Of a stretch of 64,000 bases of DNA, positions 1 through 8,558 are shown piece by piece. The position numbers were made by a program, and so were the translations under genes. Every line of letters begins with the position of its first letter. Position 1 is the stretch's first letter. This stretch comes from Prosthecobacter debontii (GTDB lineage: Bacteria; Verrucomicrobiota; Verrucomicrobiia; Verrucomicrobiales; Verrucomicrobiaceae): positions 1 to 64,000 of the forward strand of contig NZ_FUYE01000007.1 of the NCBI RefSeq assembly GCF_900167535.1. The letters run 5' to 3'. The notes below the pieces were generated by a model. It was not told where the DNA came from, ran no database searches, and saw only the letters and a list, made by a program, of their open reading frames with translations.

Positions 1-89
1 AAGCGGCGAGCGATCTCGGGTTGAGTGCCCTCGCCTTGATCATAGGCTTTGACGATACGTTCACGTAAATCCAGAGAAAGAGTGGCCAT
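1..89 (-). CDS. IS630-family transposase, N-terminal fragment (cut by window edge)
   Basis: Reading the minus strand from an ATG at 87-89 gives 29 codons that run off the left edge. The peptide begins MATLSLDLRERIVKAYDQG and continues EGTQPEIARR. The 'SLDLRERIV.AY..G' opening followed by an 'iARR' segment is the typical start of the helix-turn-helix domain of IS630/Tc1-like transposases, which bind the element ends and catalyse cut-and-paste insertion at TA dinucleotides. Only the start is present, so it cannot be told whether the element is intact. The right end of the element should lie between 90 and about 200, but no inverted repeat could be assigned without the other end. The next gene reads away from it. 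Confidence 0.7.
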   Translation of the reverse strand, partial: MATLSLDLRERIVKAYDQGEGTQPEIARR

Positions 90-207
90 GCTCAGACTAT
101 CTCACACTCCCTCTTGTTACGCTATAGAATTATTTAATATGCTCTAGCTAGCGTTGATGGATGTTCGTAACATTTGGACAACACCATCGTTTCTAGGCGC
201 TACAACC

Positions 208-2190
208 ATGAAACGCCGCCAGATCGCCCTGTTCGCCGTCTTCGCCCTGAGCTGTCAGTGGCTGCCTGCCGCCAGCTTGACGCTTGTCTCCAAGGACATC
301 CCCCCAGCGCCGCTCATCCTCGCACCTGACGCCTCACCCCGCACCCGCGAAACCACAGTCCTTTTGGCGCACTACCTGGGAAAGATCACGGGGCAGAAGC
401 CACCGATTCTCGATCATACGCCCACCCCTCTGCCTGAGCGCGCCATTTGGATCGGAATTCAACCCGCCGTCACCACTTTGCTCCCGAATGTGGATCTCAC
501 GTTTCAACACCCTGAGGAAATCTTGATCGCAGCCAATGAGCATCATGTGCTCATCGCCGGGCGCGACCGCTGGGACCCAGCCCACTCGAAGATCACCAAC
601 AAAGAAGGCACCGTGCAGGGAGTGCAGCAGGAATACGGCACCCTCAATGCCATCTACACCTTCCTGCAAGATGAACTCGGTGTGCGTTGGTTCTGGCCTG
701 GGGAGTTAGGCGAAGATGTGGTTCAGCGAGACGAGATCCAGCTCACGGTACCTTTTCAACATCGTCATCATCCGCAAATCCGCTCGCGAGGGGGTGTTTT
801 CAACTTCTCCAGTCTCGGTAACAAAGGCTACGGACGCGCTCACGAGTGGGCGCTTCGTCAGCGTCTCCAGCTCGACTCCCTCACGATGGAAGGCGGGCAT
901 GGATTTGGGGATTGGTGGGATCGTTACCACAAAACCCATCCTGAGATTTTTGCCCTTCAGCCTGATGGCACCCGCAGCGGATTTCCTCAGCCTCGCACGG
1001 CCAAACTCTGCATGTCCAATCCCAAGGTCTGGGAGCTGTGGCTCAAGCAAGTGGAGGAAACTCTCACCGAGGATCCTCATCGCACCGTTTTTAATGCCTC
1101 CCCCAACGATGGCTGGGCCAGCGGCCACTGCACCTGCTCGAATTGCCGAGCCTGGGACCATCCCGATGGAGAACCCCGCATCTTCAATTGGTACAAGCAG
1201 AACGAAGTGCATCCGGCAACGAGTGATCGAGATGTGACCTTTGCCAATAGGCTGGCCGAGCTTCTCGAACAAAAATACCCTGGGAAAAACTACCGAGTAC
1301 TCATGCTCAGCTACGGTCACTCACGCCCTGTTCCTGTCAAAGCTCGACCCTCCCCTAACGTCATCATGTCACTGGTGGCCAATTTCTATGGCCGAACCGG
1401 TCTGGTCGATAACGGCTCCACGCGAGGGGACACTTACCGACAGCAATTTGAGGGCTGGGCGAAGATCGTTCCGTCGATGCTGTGGCGTCCCAATACGGGC
1501 AGTCCGGCGGGGTGGCAGCAGGGTCTTCCAGATCTCTCCATTCAACAGACGATCCGTGACCTCAAGGATGTCGCTGCGGCACATTGCGAAGGCATCTTCA
1601 TCGACGCCGTCTGGGAACATTGGGCGACCCAAGGCCCTCAATATTACGTCATGGCTCAACTCGTCTGGAATCCAGACGCCGATGCGGAAGCCATCCTTGC
1701 CGACTATTACCAGCGGGCTTTTGGGTCAGCCGCCTCGGCAGTGCGCGAATACTTCGATGCTCTGGAAACTGCACGCATGGAGTTCACCAAGACCAACAAT
1801 GAAGCGGGGGTCTTCTCATTTCCTGAGCTCTACACCGATGCTTTGCTACGGGACTCTCAGGCTCGCCTCAAACGGGCAGGGGCTGCTGTGCCTCCCGGTT
1901 CCCTTTACGCTCAGCGTGTGGCATTCATTCAAGCAGGTCTCGACTACACTCGCCTCACCCTTGCCAACATCCGTCTGATGGGGAGCTACTGGAAAAAGAA
2001 AGATGCTGTGGTCGCCCAGCAAGTCCGTGAAAACTGGCAAACGATCGAAAAACTCATCGCGGATCATCCTTACGCCTTGAATGGAGGTCCTCTCAAAAAG
2101 GGCGCTCCACGCATGGAGGGGCTTCACCCCGACGGTCCCCGGCCTAGAGTTAAAAAAAGACGCAACGCCAACGATCTGGATCTGAACTGA
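208..2190 (+). CDS. Secreted DUF4838 domain protein (glucuronidase-like N-terminus)
   Basis: 660 residues from the ATG at 208. An earlier in-frame ATG at 154 would place a non-hydrophobic 18-residue leader ahead of a good signal peptide (MKRRQIALFAVFALSCQWLPAAS), so 208 is preferred. Residues about 25-170 resemble the non-catalytic N-terminal domain of alpha-glucuronidases and end in the typical 'GTLNAIYTFLQDELGVRWFWPG' region. The rest fits DUF4838, with CxC/C residues near 'CTCSNCRAW'. Family members are exported and often sit in polysaccharide-utilisation regions of Verrucomicrobia, Planctomycetes and Bacteroidetes; their exact substrate is unknown. The gene stands alone and runs tail to tail into the next gene with a 9-bp gap. 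Confidence 0.85.
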   Translation: MKRRQIALFAVFALSCQWLPAASLTLVSKDIPPAPLILAPDASPRTRETTVLLAHYLGKITGQKPPILDHTPTPLPERAIWIGIQPAVTTLLPNVDLTFQHPEEILIAANEHHVLIAGRDRWDPAHSKITNKEGTVQGVQQEYGTLNAIYTFLQDELGVRWFWPGELGEDVVQRDEIQLTVPFQHRHHPQIRSRGGVFNFSSLGNKGYGRAHEWALRQRLQLDSLTMEGGHGFGDWWDRYHKTHPEIFALQPDGTRSGFPQPRTAKLCMSNPKVWELWLKQVEETLTEDPHRTVFNASPNDGWASGHCTCSNCRAWDHPDGEPRIFNWYKQNEVHPATSDRDVTFANRLAELLEQKYPGKNYRVLMLSYGHSRPVPVKARPSPNVIMSLVANFYGRTGLVDNGSTRGDTYRQQFEGWAKIVPSMLWRPNTGSPAGWQQGLPDLSIQQTIRDLKDVAAAHCEGIFIDAVWEHWATQGPQYYVMAQLVWNPDADAEAILADYYQRAFGSAASAVREYFDALETARMEFTKTNNEAGVFSFPELYTDALLRDSQARLKRAGAAVPPGSLYAQRVAFIQAGLDYTRLTLANIRLMGSYWKKKDAVVAQQVRENWQTIEKLIADHPYALNGGPLKKGAPRMEGLHPDGPRPRVKKRRNANDLDLN

Positions 2191-2199
2191 ACCAGTCCC

Positions 2200-3462
2200 T
2201 CAAGCCAACTGCGGAGCGACGGACCCATAGCCGCCAGGAAGATCTCCCTCCTGAACAGCTCTCCCCGGATTTTCAATGCGCCAGTGGCGCGGAACCTCCC
2301 AGGGCGCGAGGGCGGCGCAGGCTTTGGATTTAAACTCGGGCGTCAACTGCTCAGGGGATACCCCCACACAGGCCACCACATCCTGCACTCGTTCGGGATC
2401 ACGACTGGTCTGGCCATGCACCCGCACATGTCGAATTCCCGTGGCGGCTCGGATTTTATCACTGATGGCCGTGGGGCTCAGTTTCCGACTAGCCACATTA
2501 ATGCCGGGGCCTTCACAGCCCTGGTAACTCAGCGCCGAGCCTTCTAGCTGCACGCGATCCCACGTGCGGTGATGGTGGTGGTGAAACAATTCTCCCGGCT
2601 GCACAGTGTCATAGCCCATGCCCACAGCATCGCTATGCACCACCAGCCGCCCTTGTTCCAAGGTCGCGGTCACCCCGGGGAGCAGGTGGCCGATGTCGCT
2701 CGCCTCAGTACGCAGGGTTTCGCTGGCGTCGTAGCTGATGGCTCCTGTCTCGCTGGTGCCGTAGAGATTGTGCAGCTTCAGATGGAACGTTTCACGCACC
2801 TTCGCCTCTAGATCGAGCGTCAGGGGTGAACCCGCAGAAACAGCCAAAGCCACACGGGAGACATCCAATCCTGCAATCAACCATGCCTTCCACATGGCAG
2901 GAACCCCTGGCAAAAAAGCGCGCTCATGCATGGCCAGGGCCTCCACCATGCCCGCCGGGAAAGGAGTCGGCAACCAATGCGTGGCCAGCCCATTCAGCAG
3001 AGTTTGGAGAATCGTGGTCGTCAGCCCGAAGCTGTGCGCCACACTCAGCGGGGCCAAGGCCACCTGACAGCGATCCAGCTTCAGCGCTGCATAGAGACGA
3101 TCCACATCCGCCACGATCTGCGACAGGGTGAAAAACTGACAGCGGCGCATTCCAGATGCCCCCACGGTTTGTTTCACCACCGAGACAAAACGCGGCACAC
3201 AGCAACTCGGCACCCTGCGGGAACGATCTTTCTCGACGATCTGCACGGGCCTCCCGGTCAAAAAACCCGCCAGCAGAGCGACGGTGATCTCTGGACCGTC
3301 CCCCTGCGCCAAGTAAAAGCACCCCAGCCGAGCACAGAATTGAGAAGGATAAGACAACGCAGCCTTCTGCAGATCACGGAAGGTGAGGGCACCCCCCGGG
3401 TGCCAGAGGGCGATTTCGTCCCCTCGGGTGTCTAGGATTTGTTTCCAGCGGTCAGCAAACAT
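2200..3462 (-). CDS. AMP-binding (acyl-CoA synthetase/ligase-like) protein with degenerate motifs
   Basis: 420 residues, short for the ANL adenylating family (about 500-550). The core 'LYGTSETGAISYD' motif and the '..GIRHVRVHG..' C-terminal domain place it in the AMP-dependent synthetase/ligase family, which normally activates carboxylic acids as acyl-AMP. The phosphate-binding loop is altered: where 'TSGTTGxPK' is expected there is 'TVGASGMRR'. The C-terminal catalytic lysine region (usually 'xxxGKxxR') reads 'GRAVQEGDLPGG' and has no lysine. A natural run of five histidines follows 'GELF'. The gene is divergent from the double ketosynthase at 3587, which suggests a shared lipid or polyketide pathway. 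It may be a weak or non-adenylating relative. Confidence 0.75.
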   Translation of the reverse strand: MFADRWKQILDTRGDEIALWHPGGALTFRDLQKAALSYPSQFCARLGCFYLAQGDGPEITVALLAGFLTGRPVQIVEKDRSRRVPSCCVPRFVSVVKQTVGASGMRRCQFFTLSQIVADVDRLYAALKLDRCQVALAPLSVAHSFGLTTTILQTLLNGLATHWLPTPFPAGMVEALAMHERAFLPGVPAMWKAWLIAGLDVSRVALAVSAGSPLTLDLEAKVRETFHLKLHNLYGTSETGAISYDASETLRTEASDIGHLLPGVTATLEQGRLVVHSDAVGMGYDTVQPGELFHHHHHRTWDRVQLEGSALSYQGCEGPGINVASRKLSPTAISDKIRAATGIRHVRVHGQTSRDPERVQDVVACVGVSPEQLTPEFKSKACAALAPWEVPRHWRIENPGRAVQEGDLPGGYGSVAPQLA

Positions 3463-3586
3463 TTGAACTCTCTGCCGCGTGCGGCTAAACGGATTGGCGC
3501 GGTGTTTGAGCCAGGAGTGTGCCAGCCCACCACCGCGAGTTCAAGCTCGGGAATCCAGGTTCCCGTTGTCAGCGTTTCATTCTCTC
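3463..3586. promoter_or_regulatory. Divergent intergenic region with inverted repeats
   Basis: 124 bp separate the AMP-ligase-like gene (minus) from the ketosynthase fusion (plus) and must hold both promoters. Two inverted repeats are visible: TTGAACTC at 3463-3470 matched by GAGTTCAA at 3537-3544, and CGGGAA at 3548-3553 matched by TTCCCG at 3560-3565 with a 6-base loop. Either could be an operator or a leader hairpin. No consensus -35/-10 pair was identified with confidence. Confidence 0.35.
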
Positions 3587-5860
3587 GTGATCCCTGTTTC
3601 CTCTCAGCGCATTTTCGTCACCGGAGCCGGCATTGTCTCGCCTCTGGGGCTGGACTGGCGGGAAAATGAGGCCTCTTTTCGGGCAAACCGCACCGCCTTT
3701 CGCCCGGTCACTATGTTCGATGTGAGTGAGCGCATCGCAAAGACGGCCGCCCATGTAGATCTGCCCACCGAACGCCTGTTTCTGAAGACTCCACGACGGC
3801 GCGAGCATTTGATTGATCGCGGCACGAAGATGCTGCTCCTGGCGCTGCGTGAAACTTTGGCCACGGCCCGGATGCCTGGGCTGGAGGGTGTGGATGCCAT
3901 CATCATCGGCACCTCAGCAGGCGCTATGGGCATCGGCCAAGAATACTTCCGCCACGCGGCCAGCAGTCCGTCCAAGTTGCCCGGCCAGCTCTCACGTCTG
4001 GAGTTTTACCAGCCCCAGCGACAGCTCAATGCCATCGCCATGGAATATGGCTGGCACGGCCCCATGTTGCTCGTCTCCAATGCCTGTGCCAGCGGAGCCA
4101 ATGCCATTGGCGATGCCATGGCGATGATCCAGACCGGTAAGGCCAAACGCGTCCTGGCCGGTGGTTACGATGCCATCGCCGAGCTCGTGTATGCGGGCTT
4201 TGATACCCTGCGTGCCTTGGCTCCCAGCGGCATCCCTCGCCCCTTCGACGCTGCCCGTGATGGCCTCGCTCTCGGCGAAGGCGCCGCCCTAGTGCTGCTG
4301 GAAAGTGAGGAAGCCGCCACCGAACGTGGAGCCGAAGCCCTCTCCATGGCTGCCGGATACGCCACTGCCACCGACCTCCATCACCTTACGCAACCAGATC
4401 CCGAAGGGAAAGCCGCCATCCGCACGATGACTGGCGCCTGCGCCATGGCGGGGGTCTCGCCGAGTGAGGTCAGCTACATCAACTCCCACGGCACTGGCAC
4501 CCCCTATAACGACGTGGCCGAAGCTAGCGCCGTGAAAGCCTGGGCGGGTGACGACGCGGCCAAGATCGCGCTCAGCTCCACGAAATCCGCCATGGGCCAC
4601 CTGCTGGGCGGAGCCGGGGCCGTCGAGGCGGTGATCTGCCTCATGGCCATGCGCGGCCAGTGGATGCCGGGCAGTTTGAATGTCCGTGAAACCGATCCTG
4701 CCGTGTGTTTCGACCTCGTGCAGAGCTTCCGCGAGGCTCCTGTGCCCGTCGCTCTGACGAATAGCTTCGGTTTCGGCGGCACCAACGCCACCCTGGTCTT
4801 CACCTCCTTGGATCGCCCAGCAGCAAAGGCCTCTTCCCCACAATCTATCCCCAGCGCCCCGCTGCGCATTCGCGGAGCAGGTGTCGTTTCCCCTGCGGGC
4901 TGGAGCAGTCAGGCTCTCCTGCAGGCCGTGACGGAAAAAGCCGAATTGCCCACCACTGAGTGCACGCGCAGCATCGGCACCCGAGATTGGACCTGCCTCG
5001 TGCGCACCGCCCCCGCCGCCCCACTGGACCGACTGCCTAAATTCCCCCGCCTCCGCCGGGCCAGCCCCATCACCAAGTTCTCCATGGGAGCCGCGTTGGA
5101 AGCCCTGGAGCAAGCCGGGTTCCCCAGGGGTGAAGGCGCGGGACGCCTGGGCATCATCCAGCTCATGTTCAATGGCTGCGTGCAGTTCAGCGGCAAGTTC
5201 TACCATGAGGTCGTGGAGACCCCAGCCCTGGCCAGCCCGCTGATCTTCCCCGAGACCGTCTATAATGCCCCCGCCTCCCACGTGGCCGCTTACCTCGGTG
5301 TGGATGGCCCGGCCACCACGCTCATTGGCGAATCCAACGCCATCCTGGAAGGGGCGAGCATGGCCCACACCTGGCTGACGCAAGGCCTCGTGGATCATGT
5401 GTTGCTCATCGGCGCGGAGGAATGTGATTGGCTCGGCGCAGAGGCGACCAGCTACTATCACCCCGACCTCATCGCCACCGAGGGAGCCGGAGCTCTCCTG
5501 CTCAGTCTTCAAGGCTCGGGGCTCCAACTCCACCACACCCCCGCGCTCGCCTTCCATCACGAGGGTGAAAAAGCCGCACATCTCCAGGCCCTGGCTCTGC
5601 AGCCCGAGTTCAATCGGCCCCGCCACATCAGTGGCTTGGCGGGCATTCCCATGCTGGATCACTCCGAAGCCACCGCTGGCAATCGCCACGCCGAGGAGCA
5701 TCATCCCCGGCAGGTGCTGGGTGAAAGCATGGGGGCCGCCGGAGCCCTCCAGCTCGCCCTCGCCGCCACCCTAGCGAAACAGACCGCCGAGCCTGTCTCG
5801 GTGACCCTGCCGGGCAGTCTATGCGCGGTGTATGGCGCGGTGATTACGCCCGTGGGCTAA
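3587..5860 (+). CDS. Fused ketosynthase / chain-length-factor-like double KS protein
   Basis: 757 residues from a GTG at 3587. An earlier GTG at 3479 would add 36 unconserved residues, while 3587 starts seven codons before the conserved 'RIFVTGAGIVSPLG'. Two beta-ketoacyl-ACP synthase domains lie in tandem. Domain 1 (about 1-410) has the full Cys-His-His triad: C167 in 'NACASG', H301 in 'SHGTGTPYND' and H338 in 'GHLLGGAGA'. Domain 2 (about 425-757) starts with a second 'IRGAGVVSPAG' but has 'GESNAILEG' where the active Cys belongs, and 'ESMGAAGAL' where the second His belongs. It is therefore probably a non-condensing partner like the chain-length factor of type II polyketide or aryl-polyene systems. 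The neighbour at 2200-3462 may supply or bind the starter acid. No ACP, KR or DH gene is next to it. Confidence 0.85.
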   Translation: MIPVSSQRIFVTGAGIVSPLGLDWRENEASFRANRTAFRPVTMFDVSERIAKTAAHVDLPTERLFLKTPRRREHLIDRGTKMLLLALRETLATARMPGLEGVDAIIIGTSAGAMGIGQEYFRHAASSPSKLPGQLSRLEFYQPQRQLNAIAMEYGWHGPMLLVSNACASGANAIGDAMAMIQTGKAKRVLAGGYDAIAELVYAGFDTLRALAPSGIPRPFDAARDGLALGEGAALVLLESEEAATERGAEALSMAAGYATATDLHHLTQPDPEGKAAIRTMTGACAMAGVSPSEVSYINSHGTGTPYNDVAEASAVKAWAGDDAAKIALSSTKSAMGHLLGGAGAVEAVICLMAMRGQWMPGSLNVRETDPAVCFDLVQSFREAPVPVALTNSFGFGGTNATLVFTSLDRPAAKASSPQSIPSAPLRIRGAGVVSPAGWSSQALLQAVTEKAELPTTECTRSIGTRDWTCLVRTAPAAPLDRLPKFPRLRRASPITKFSMGAALEALEQAGFPRGEGAGRLGIIQLMFNGCVQFSGKFYHEVVETPALASPLIFPETVYNAPASHVAAYLGVDGPATTLIGESNAILEGASMAHTWLTQGLVDHVLLIGAEECDWLGAEATSYYHPDLIATEGAGALLLSLQGSGLQLHHTPALAFHHEGEKAAHLQALALQPEFNRPRHISGLAGIPMLDHSEATAGNRHAEEHHPRQVLGESMGAAGALQLALAATLAKQTAEPVSVTLPGSLCAVYGAVITPVG

Positions 5861-5973
5861 GACGGGTGAAGCAAGACTGGTATCGGAACAGCAAAAGAGC
5901 TGTAATGATTGCCTTTCCCGCCACGTCATGATCTGCTCGCCCTCTCTTCGGCAGATCATCCCATCCTTCAACC

Positions 5974-7119
5974 ATGCGACTTCATTCCCTTCCCCTTGTG
6001 CTGGCGCTTGCCGCCCTCGCCGGTTTTTCCCCTGCTCAAACCCCGAAAGCGAGCGATGTGTCCAAGCTGGACCCCGCTATGGGCGTCAACAAACAGGCGG
6101 AAGACCATCTGGAGTGGCACGATGTCACGACCTGGGGTGTCGAAGGCCGCATCCTGCCTGATCAAGAGCGCAAACGCTGGTTTGACCGTCTGCCAGCCAG
6201 TGCCGAGGGCAAAGTGACCGACAAGGTCTGGAACCTAAGCCGTGACAGCGCCGGCATGATGGTGCGCTTCAAGACCGATGCCACGGCCATCAGTGTGCAC
6301 TACAAGCTGAGCAAAGCCACCATCGGCATGCCTCACATGCCCGCCACCGGTGTCAGCGGCGTGGACCTCTATGCCCGGGATACCGATGGCAAATGGAAGT
6401 GGGTCATGGTGACCAAACCCGCCGCCCAAGAAGTGAAGGTGGAGATCATCAAAGAGCTCGCCCCTGGCTACCGTGAATACGCCGCCTACCTGCCCCTCTA
6501 CAATGGTGTGGAGTCCCTCAGCATCGGCGTGGCCAAAGGCAGCAAGTTTGAGGGGCTCGCTCCTCGGAAGAACCCCATCGTCTTCTACGGCACCAGCATC
6601 ACCCATGGCGCCTGCGCCAGCCGCCCAGGCATGGTACACACTGGCATTCTGGGCCGCCGCTTTGATAAGCCCGTTGTGAACCTTGGCTTCTCCGGCAATG
6701 GTCGCATGGACAAGGAAGTGGGAGACTACCTCGTGCAAGTGGATGCCGCCGTCTATGTAATCGATTGCCTACCCAACATGCAGCCTGCCCAGGTCACCGA
6801 AAAGACGATCCCACTGGTGAAGCAACTCCGCGCCGCCAAGCCCGAGACCCCCATCATCCTCGTTGAAGACCGCCGCTTCACCAATAACTGGATCACGCCG
6901 AAAAAGCATCAGTTCCACACCGACAATCACGCTGCCCTCAAAGCGGCCTATGAAACCCTGCAAAAAGAAGGCGTGAAGAATCTCTTCTACATCCCGGGTG
7001 ATAGCCTCTATGGCGACGACACTGAAGGTGCCACCGACGCCTCCCACGCCAGCGACCTCGGCTTCATGCGTCAGGCCGACATCTTTGAGCCGGTCATTCG
7101 CAAGGCCTTGGGTGAGTAA
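5974..7119 (+). CDS. Secreted SGNH/GDSL hydrolase with GxDLY N-terminal domain
   Basis: 381 residues with a signal peptide (about 1-21, cleaved after '..FSPAQT'). Residues about 50-190 form the jelly-roll-like domain that precedes these esterases, with the diagnostic 'GVDLYARD'. Residues about 195-375 are an SGNH hydrolase of the Lipase_GDSL_3 type: block I 'VFYGTSITHG' (Ser nucleophile), 'NLGFSGNGRMD' (Gly block), 'IDCLPNM' in place of the usual GxND, and 'DASHASDLG' giving the Asp-His pair. Such proteins are exported esterases that deacylate carbohydrates. The substrate is not evident. The gene is single and followed by a strong terminator. Confidence 0.88.
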   Translation: MRLHSLPLVLALAALAGFSPAQTPKASDVSKLDPAMGVNKQAEDHLEWHDVTTWGVEGRILPDQERKRWFDRLPASAEGKVTDKVWNLSRDSAGMMVRFKTDATAISVHYKLSKATIGMPHMPATGVSGVDLYARDTDGKWKWVMVTKPAAQEVKVEIIKELAPGYREYAAYLPLYNGVESLSIGVAKGSKFEGLAPRKNPIVFYGTSITHGACASRPGMVHTGILGRRFDKPVVNLGFSGNGRMDKEVGDYLVQVDAAVYVIDCLPNMQPAQVTEKTIPLVKQLRAAKPETPIILVEDRRFTNNWITPKKHQFHTDNHAALKAAYETLQKEGVKNLFYIPGDSLYGDDTEGATDASHASDLGFMRQADIFEPVIRKALGE

Positions 7120-7156
7120 TTCACCGCAGGCATCGCTCGTTTCAGCCCAGCAAAAA

Positions 7157-7194
7157 GGGCAATCCACATTCGGTGGATTGCCCTCTGTTTTTTT
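7157..7194 (+). terminator. Rho-independent terminator after the SGNH hydrolase
   Basis: A perfect 11-bp stem GGGCAATCCAC (7157-7167) / GTGGATTGCCC (7173-7183) with loop ATTCG is followed by TCTG and a run of seven T (7188-7194). It ends transcription from 5974-7119. The minus-strand gene ends at 7216; read from that side the hairpin is followed by the A-run at 7152-7156 as five T, so it may work in both directions. Confidence 0.92.
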
Positions 7195-7215
7195 AAAGGT
7201 TATCGATCCTGGATC

Positions 7216-7548
7216 TTAGCCGCGATGCGCCGCCTTAACGCCACGGGTGGCGCCATCGTGATGCATCGCTTTTTCAGCCCGCAGCTTCAGAGTCTGGCGG
7301 AGAGAGGCCCGCACAGACATGAGCGCTTCATCAAAGGTGTAGCCATTGCCCTGGAGCTGAATGTCCGGACCGGGGATTCTGAAAGTCACACTGATTCGGT
7401 ATCGATACGCCGCGTTTTGAGGCTCTTCGACCCGGGCAGAGGCGTCAGTGACTGCCTTGTGCTGTCGGGCTTCCAGAAAGAGAGCCTGGAGTTTTTCCTC
7501 CCATTCAGGGCGGGCATCGCAACCGAAGTACTGAATATGTGTCGTCAT
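7216..7548 (-). CDS. HPF/RaiA-like ribosome-associated protein
   Basis: 110 residues. 'YRYRISVTFRIPGPDIQLQG' followed by 'GYTFDEALMSVRASLRQTL' matches the beta strand and second helix of the sigma-54 modulation / ribosome hibernation factor fold. These small basic proteins bind the 30S decoding site and inactivate ribosomes in stationary phase. It has only the short HPF domain and no C-terminal dimerisation domain. The family is divergent, so the hibernation role is inferred. The gene stands alone, in convergent arrangement with the terminator at 7157-7194. Confidence 0.7.
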   Translation of the reverse strand: MTTHIQYFGCDARPEWEEKLQALFLEARQHKAVTDASARVEEPQNAAYRYRISVTFRIPGPDIQLQGNGYTFDEALMSVRASLRQTLKLRAEKAMHHDGATRGVKAAHRG

Positions 7549-7711
7549 GGTGGATGTAGGTTTGTAGCTAACTCGTTGCCGAGCTTCTTTAATGAAACGA
7601 CCTCACCGAGGGTGAGGGCATTCCAAAGAGAACAGGTTCTTTGTAACCTTTGAGCGCCCGAGCGTTGATCTTTGTCTTCGCAGAAACGAAAAAAACATCG
7701 ACTATCTCCTC

Positions 7712-8539
7712 ATGTCCTGGCTGCCTGAATCCAAGGATCACCTGCCCCTCACCTGGTGGAAGAGTAATCCCATCTATCTATCTGCCATCTTGGCTCTGGC
7801 GGGTGTCGCCAGCATGATCCTGACGGCCATTCTGGGGTCGTCCGTGACCCAATACCTCATCTTTACCTTCGAAGGACTCCAGCAATTCCGCCTATGGACG
7901 CCTGCCACGTATGTGCTGGTCAACTGGCCCAGCGTCTGGCTCTTGCTCGGCTGCTTCATGCTGTGGCGCTTCGGTGAAGCTGTGGAGAGGCACCTGGGGA
8001 GGCGCAGCTTTGTGCGCTTGCTGATCATTCTGCTGCTCGTTTCCCCGCTGTTGGTCAGCCTTGCCGCCTTCCTGGGTTCGGCACGCGGATGTTCGGGCAT
8101 GATGGAGCTGGAGTTCGGCGTGTTTATCGCCTTTGCCACGCTTTACCCTCGTGCCCAGATCTCGCTGATCTTCTTTACCCTGGAAGTGTGGATTTTAGCA
8201 GCCGTCTTCGTTGGCGTTTCGGCTCTGTCCTGCATTGCGACTCGTGATTGGATCTCCCTACTGATGCTCACAGGCCAAGTGGGCACCGCCATCGCTTACA
8301 TTCGCTATGAACAGGGTGTGCTCAAAATGCCCGATCTCTCGTCCCTAAAGCCCACCAAGGCTCCACCAATGACCCGCATGAGTGTCGGGCCCGCTCCGGC
8401 AAAAAGCCCGCGTAAACACAGCCCTGCAGTGGATGACATCCTGGAGAAAATCAGCCGTGACGGTATGCACAGCCTCACCGAGGAAGAAAGGCGGGTGCTG
8501 GACAAAGCGAGCGAGGATCTCCAAAAGAAGAAGCCCTAG
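7712..8539 (+). CDS. Rhomboid-like membrane protein lacking catalytic residues
   Basis: 275 residues with about five to six membrane segments (roughly residues 24-46, 66-84, 100-122, 134-150, 152-176 and 180-192). A cytoplasmic tail contains 'VDDILEKISRDGMHSLTEEERRVLDKAS', the short tail domain (DUF6576-type) seen at the C-terminus of many bacterial rhomboids. In active rhomboids the nucleophile lies in GxSGxxxG; here the matching helix reads 'CSGMMELEFGVFIAF' and the partner helix 'LTGQVGTAIAY' has no catalytic His. It is thus probably a pseudoprotease that binds, rather than cleaves, membrane clients. It could also be a scaffold protein. It has no operon partners. Confidence 0.7.
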   Translation: MSWLPESKDHLPLTWWKSNPIYLSAILALAGVASMILTAILGSSVTQYLIFTFEGLQQFRLWTPATYVLVNWPSVWLLLGCFMLWRFGEAVERHLGRRSFVRLLIILLLVSPLLVSLAAFLGSARGCSGMMELEFGVFIAFATLYPRAQISLIFFTLEVWILAAVFVGVSALSCIATRDWISLLMLTGQVGTAIAYIRYEQGVLKMPDLSSLKPTKAPPMTRMSVGPAPAKSPRKHSPAVDDILEKISRDGMHSLTEEERRVLDKASEDLQKKKP

Positions 8540-8558
8540 CGCCGCATACCCCCGCCTA

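Noticed and set aside
2563-2585. Five-histidine run as a cloning-vector tag
   Set aside because: It is internal to the AMP-ligase-like protein, in frame with native sequence, and not near a terminus.
4289-5704. Long minus-strand open frame opposite the double ketosynthase
   Set aside because: Gly/His-rich shadow of a GC-rich coding region; the plus strand encodes clear conserved domains.
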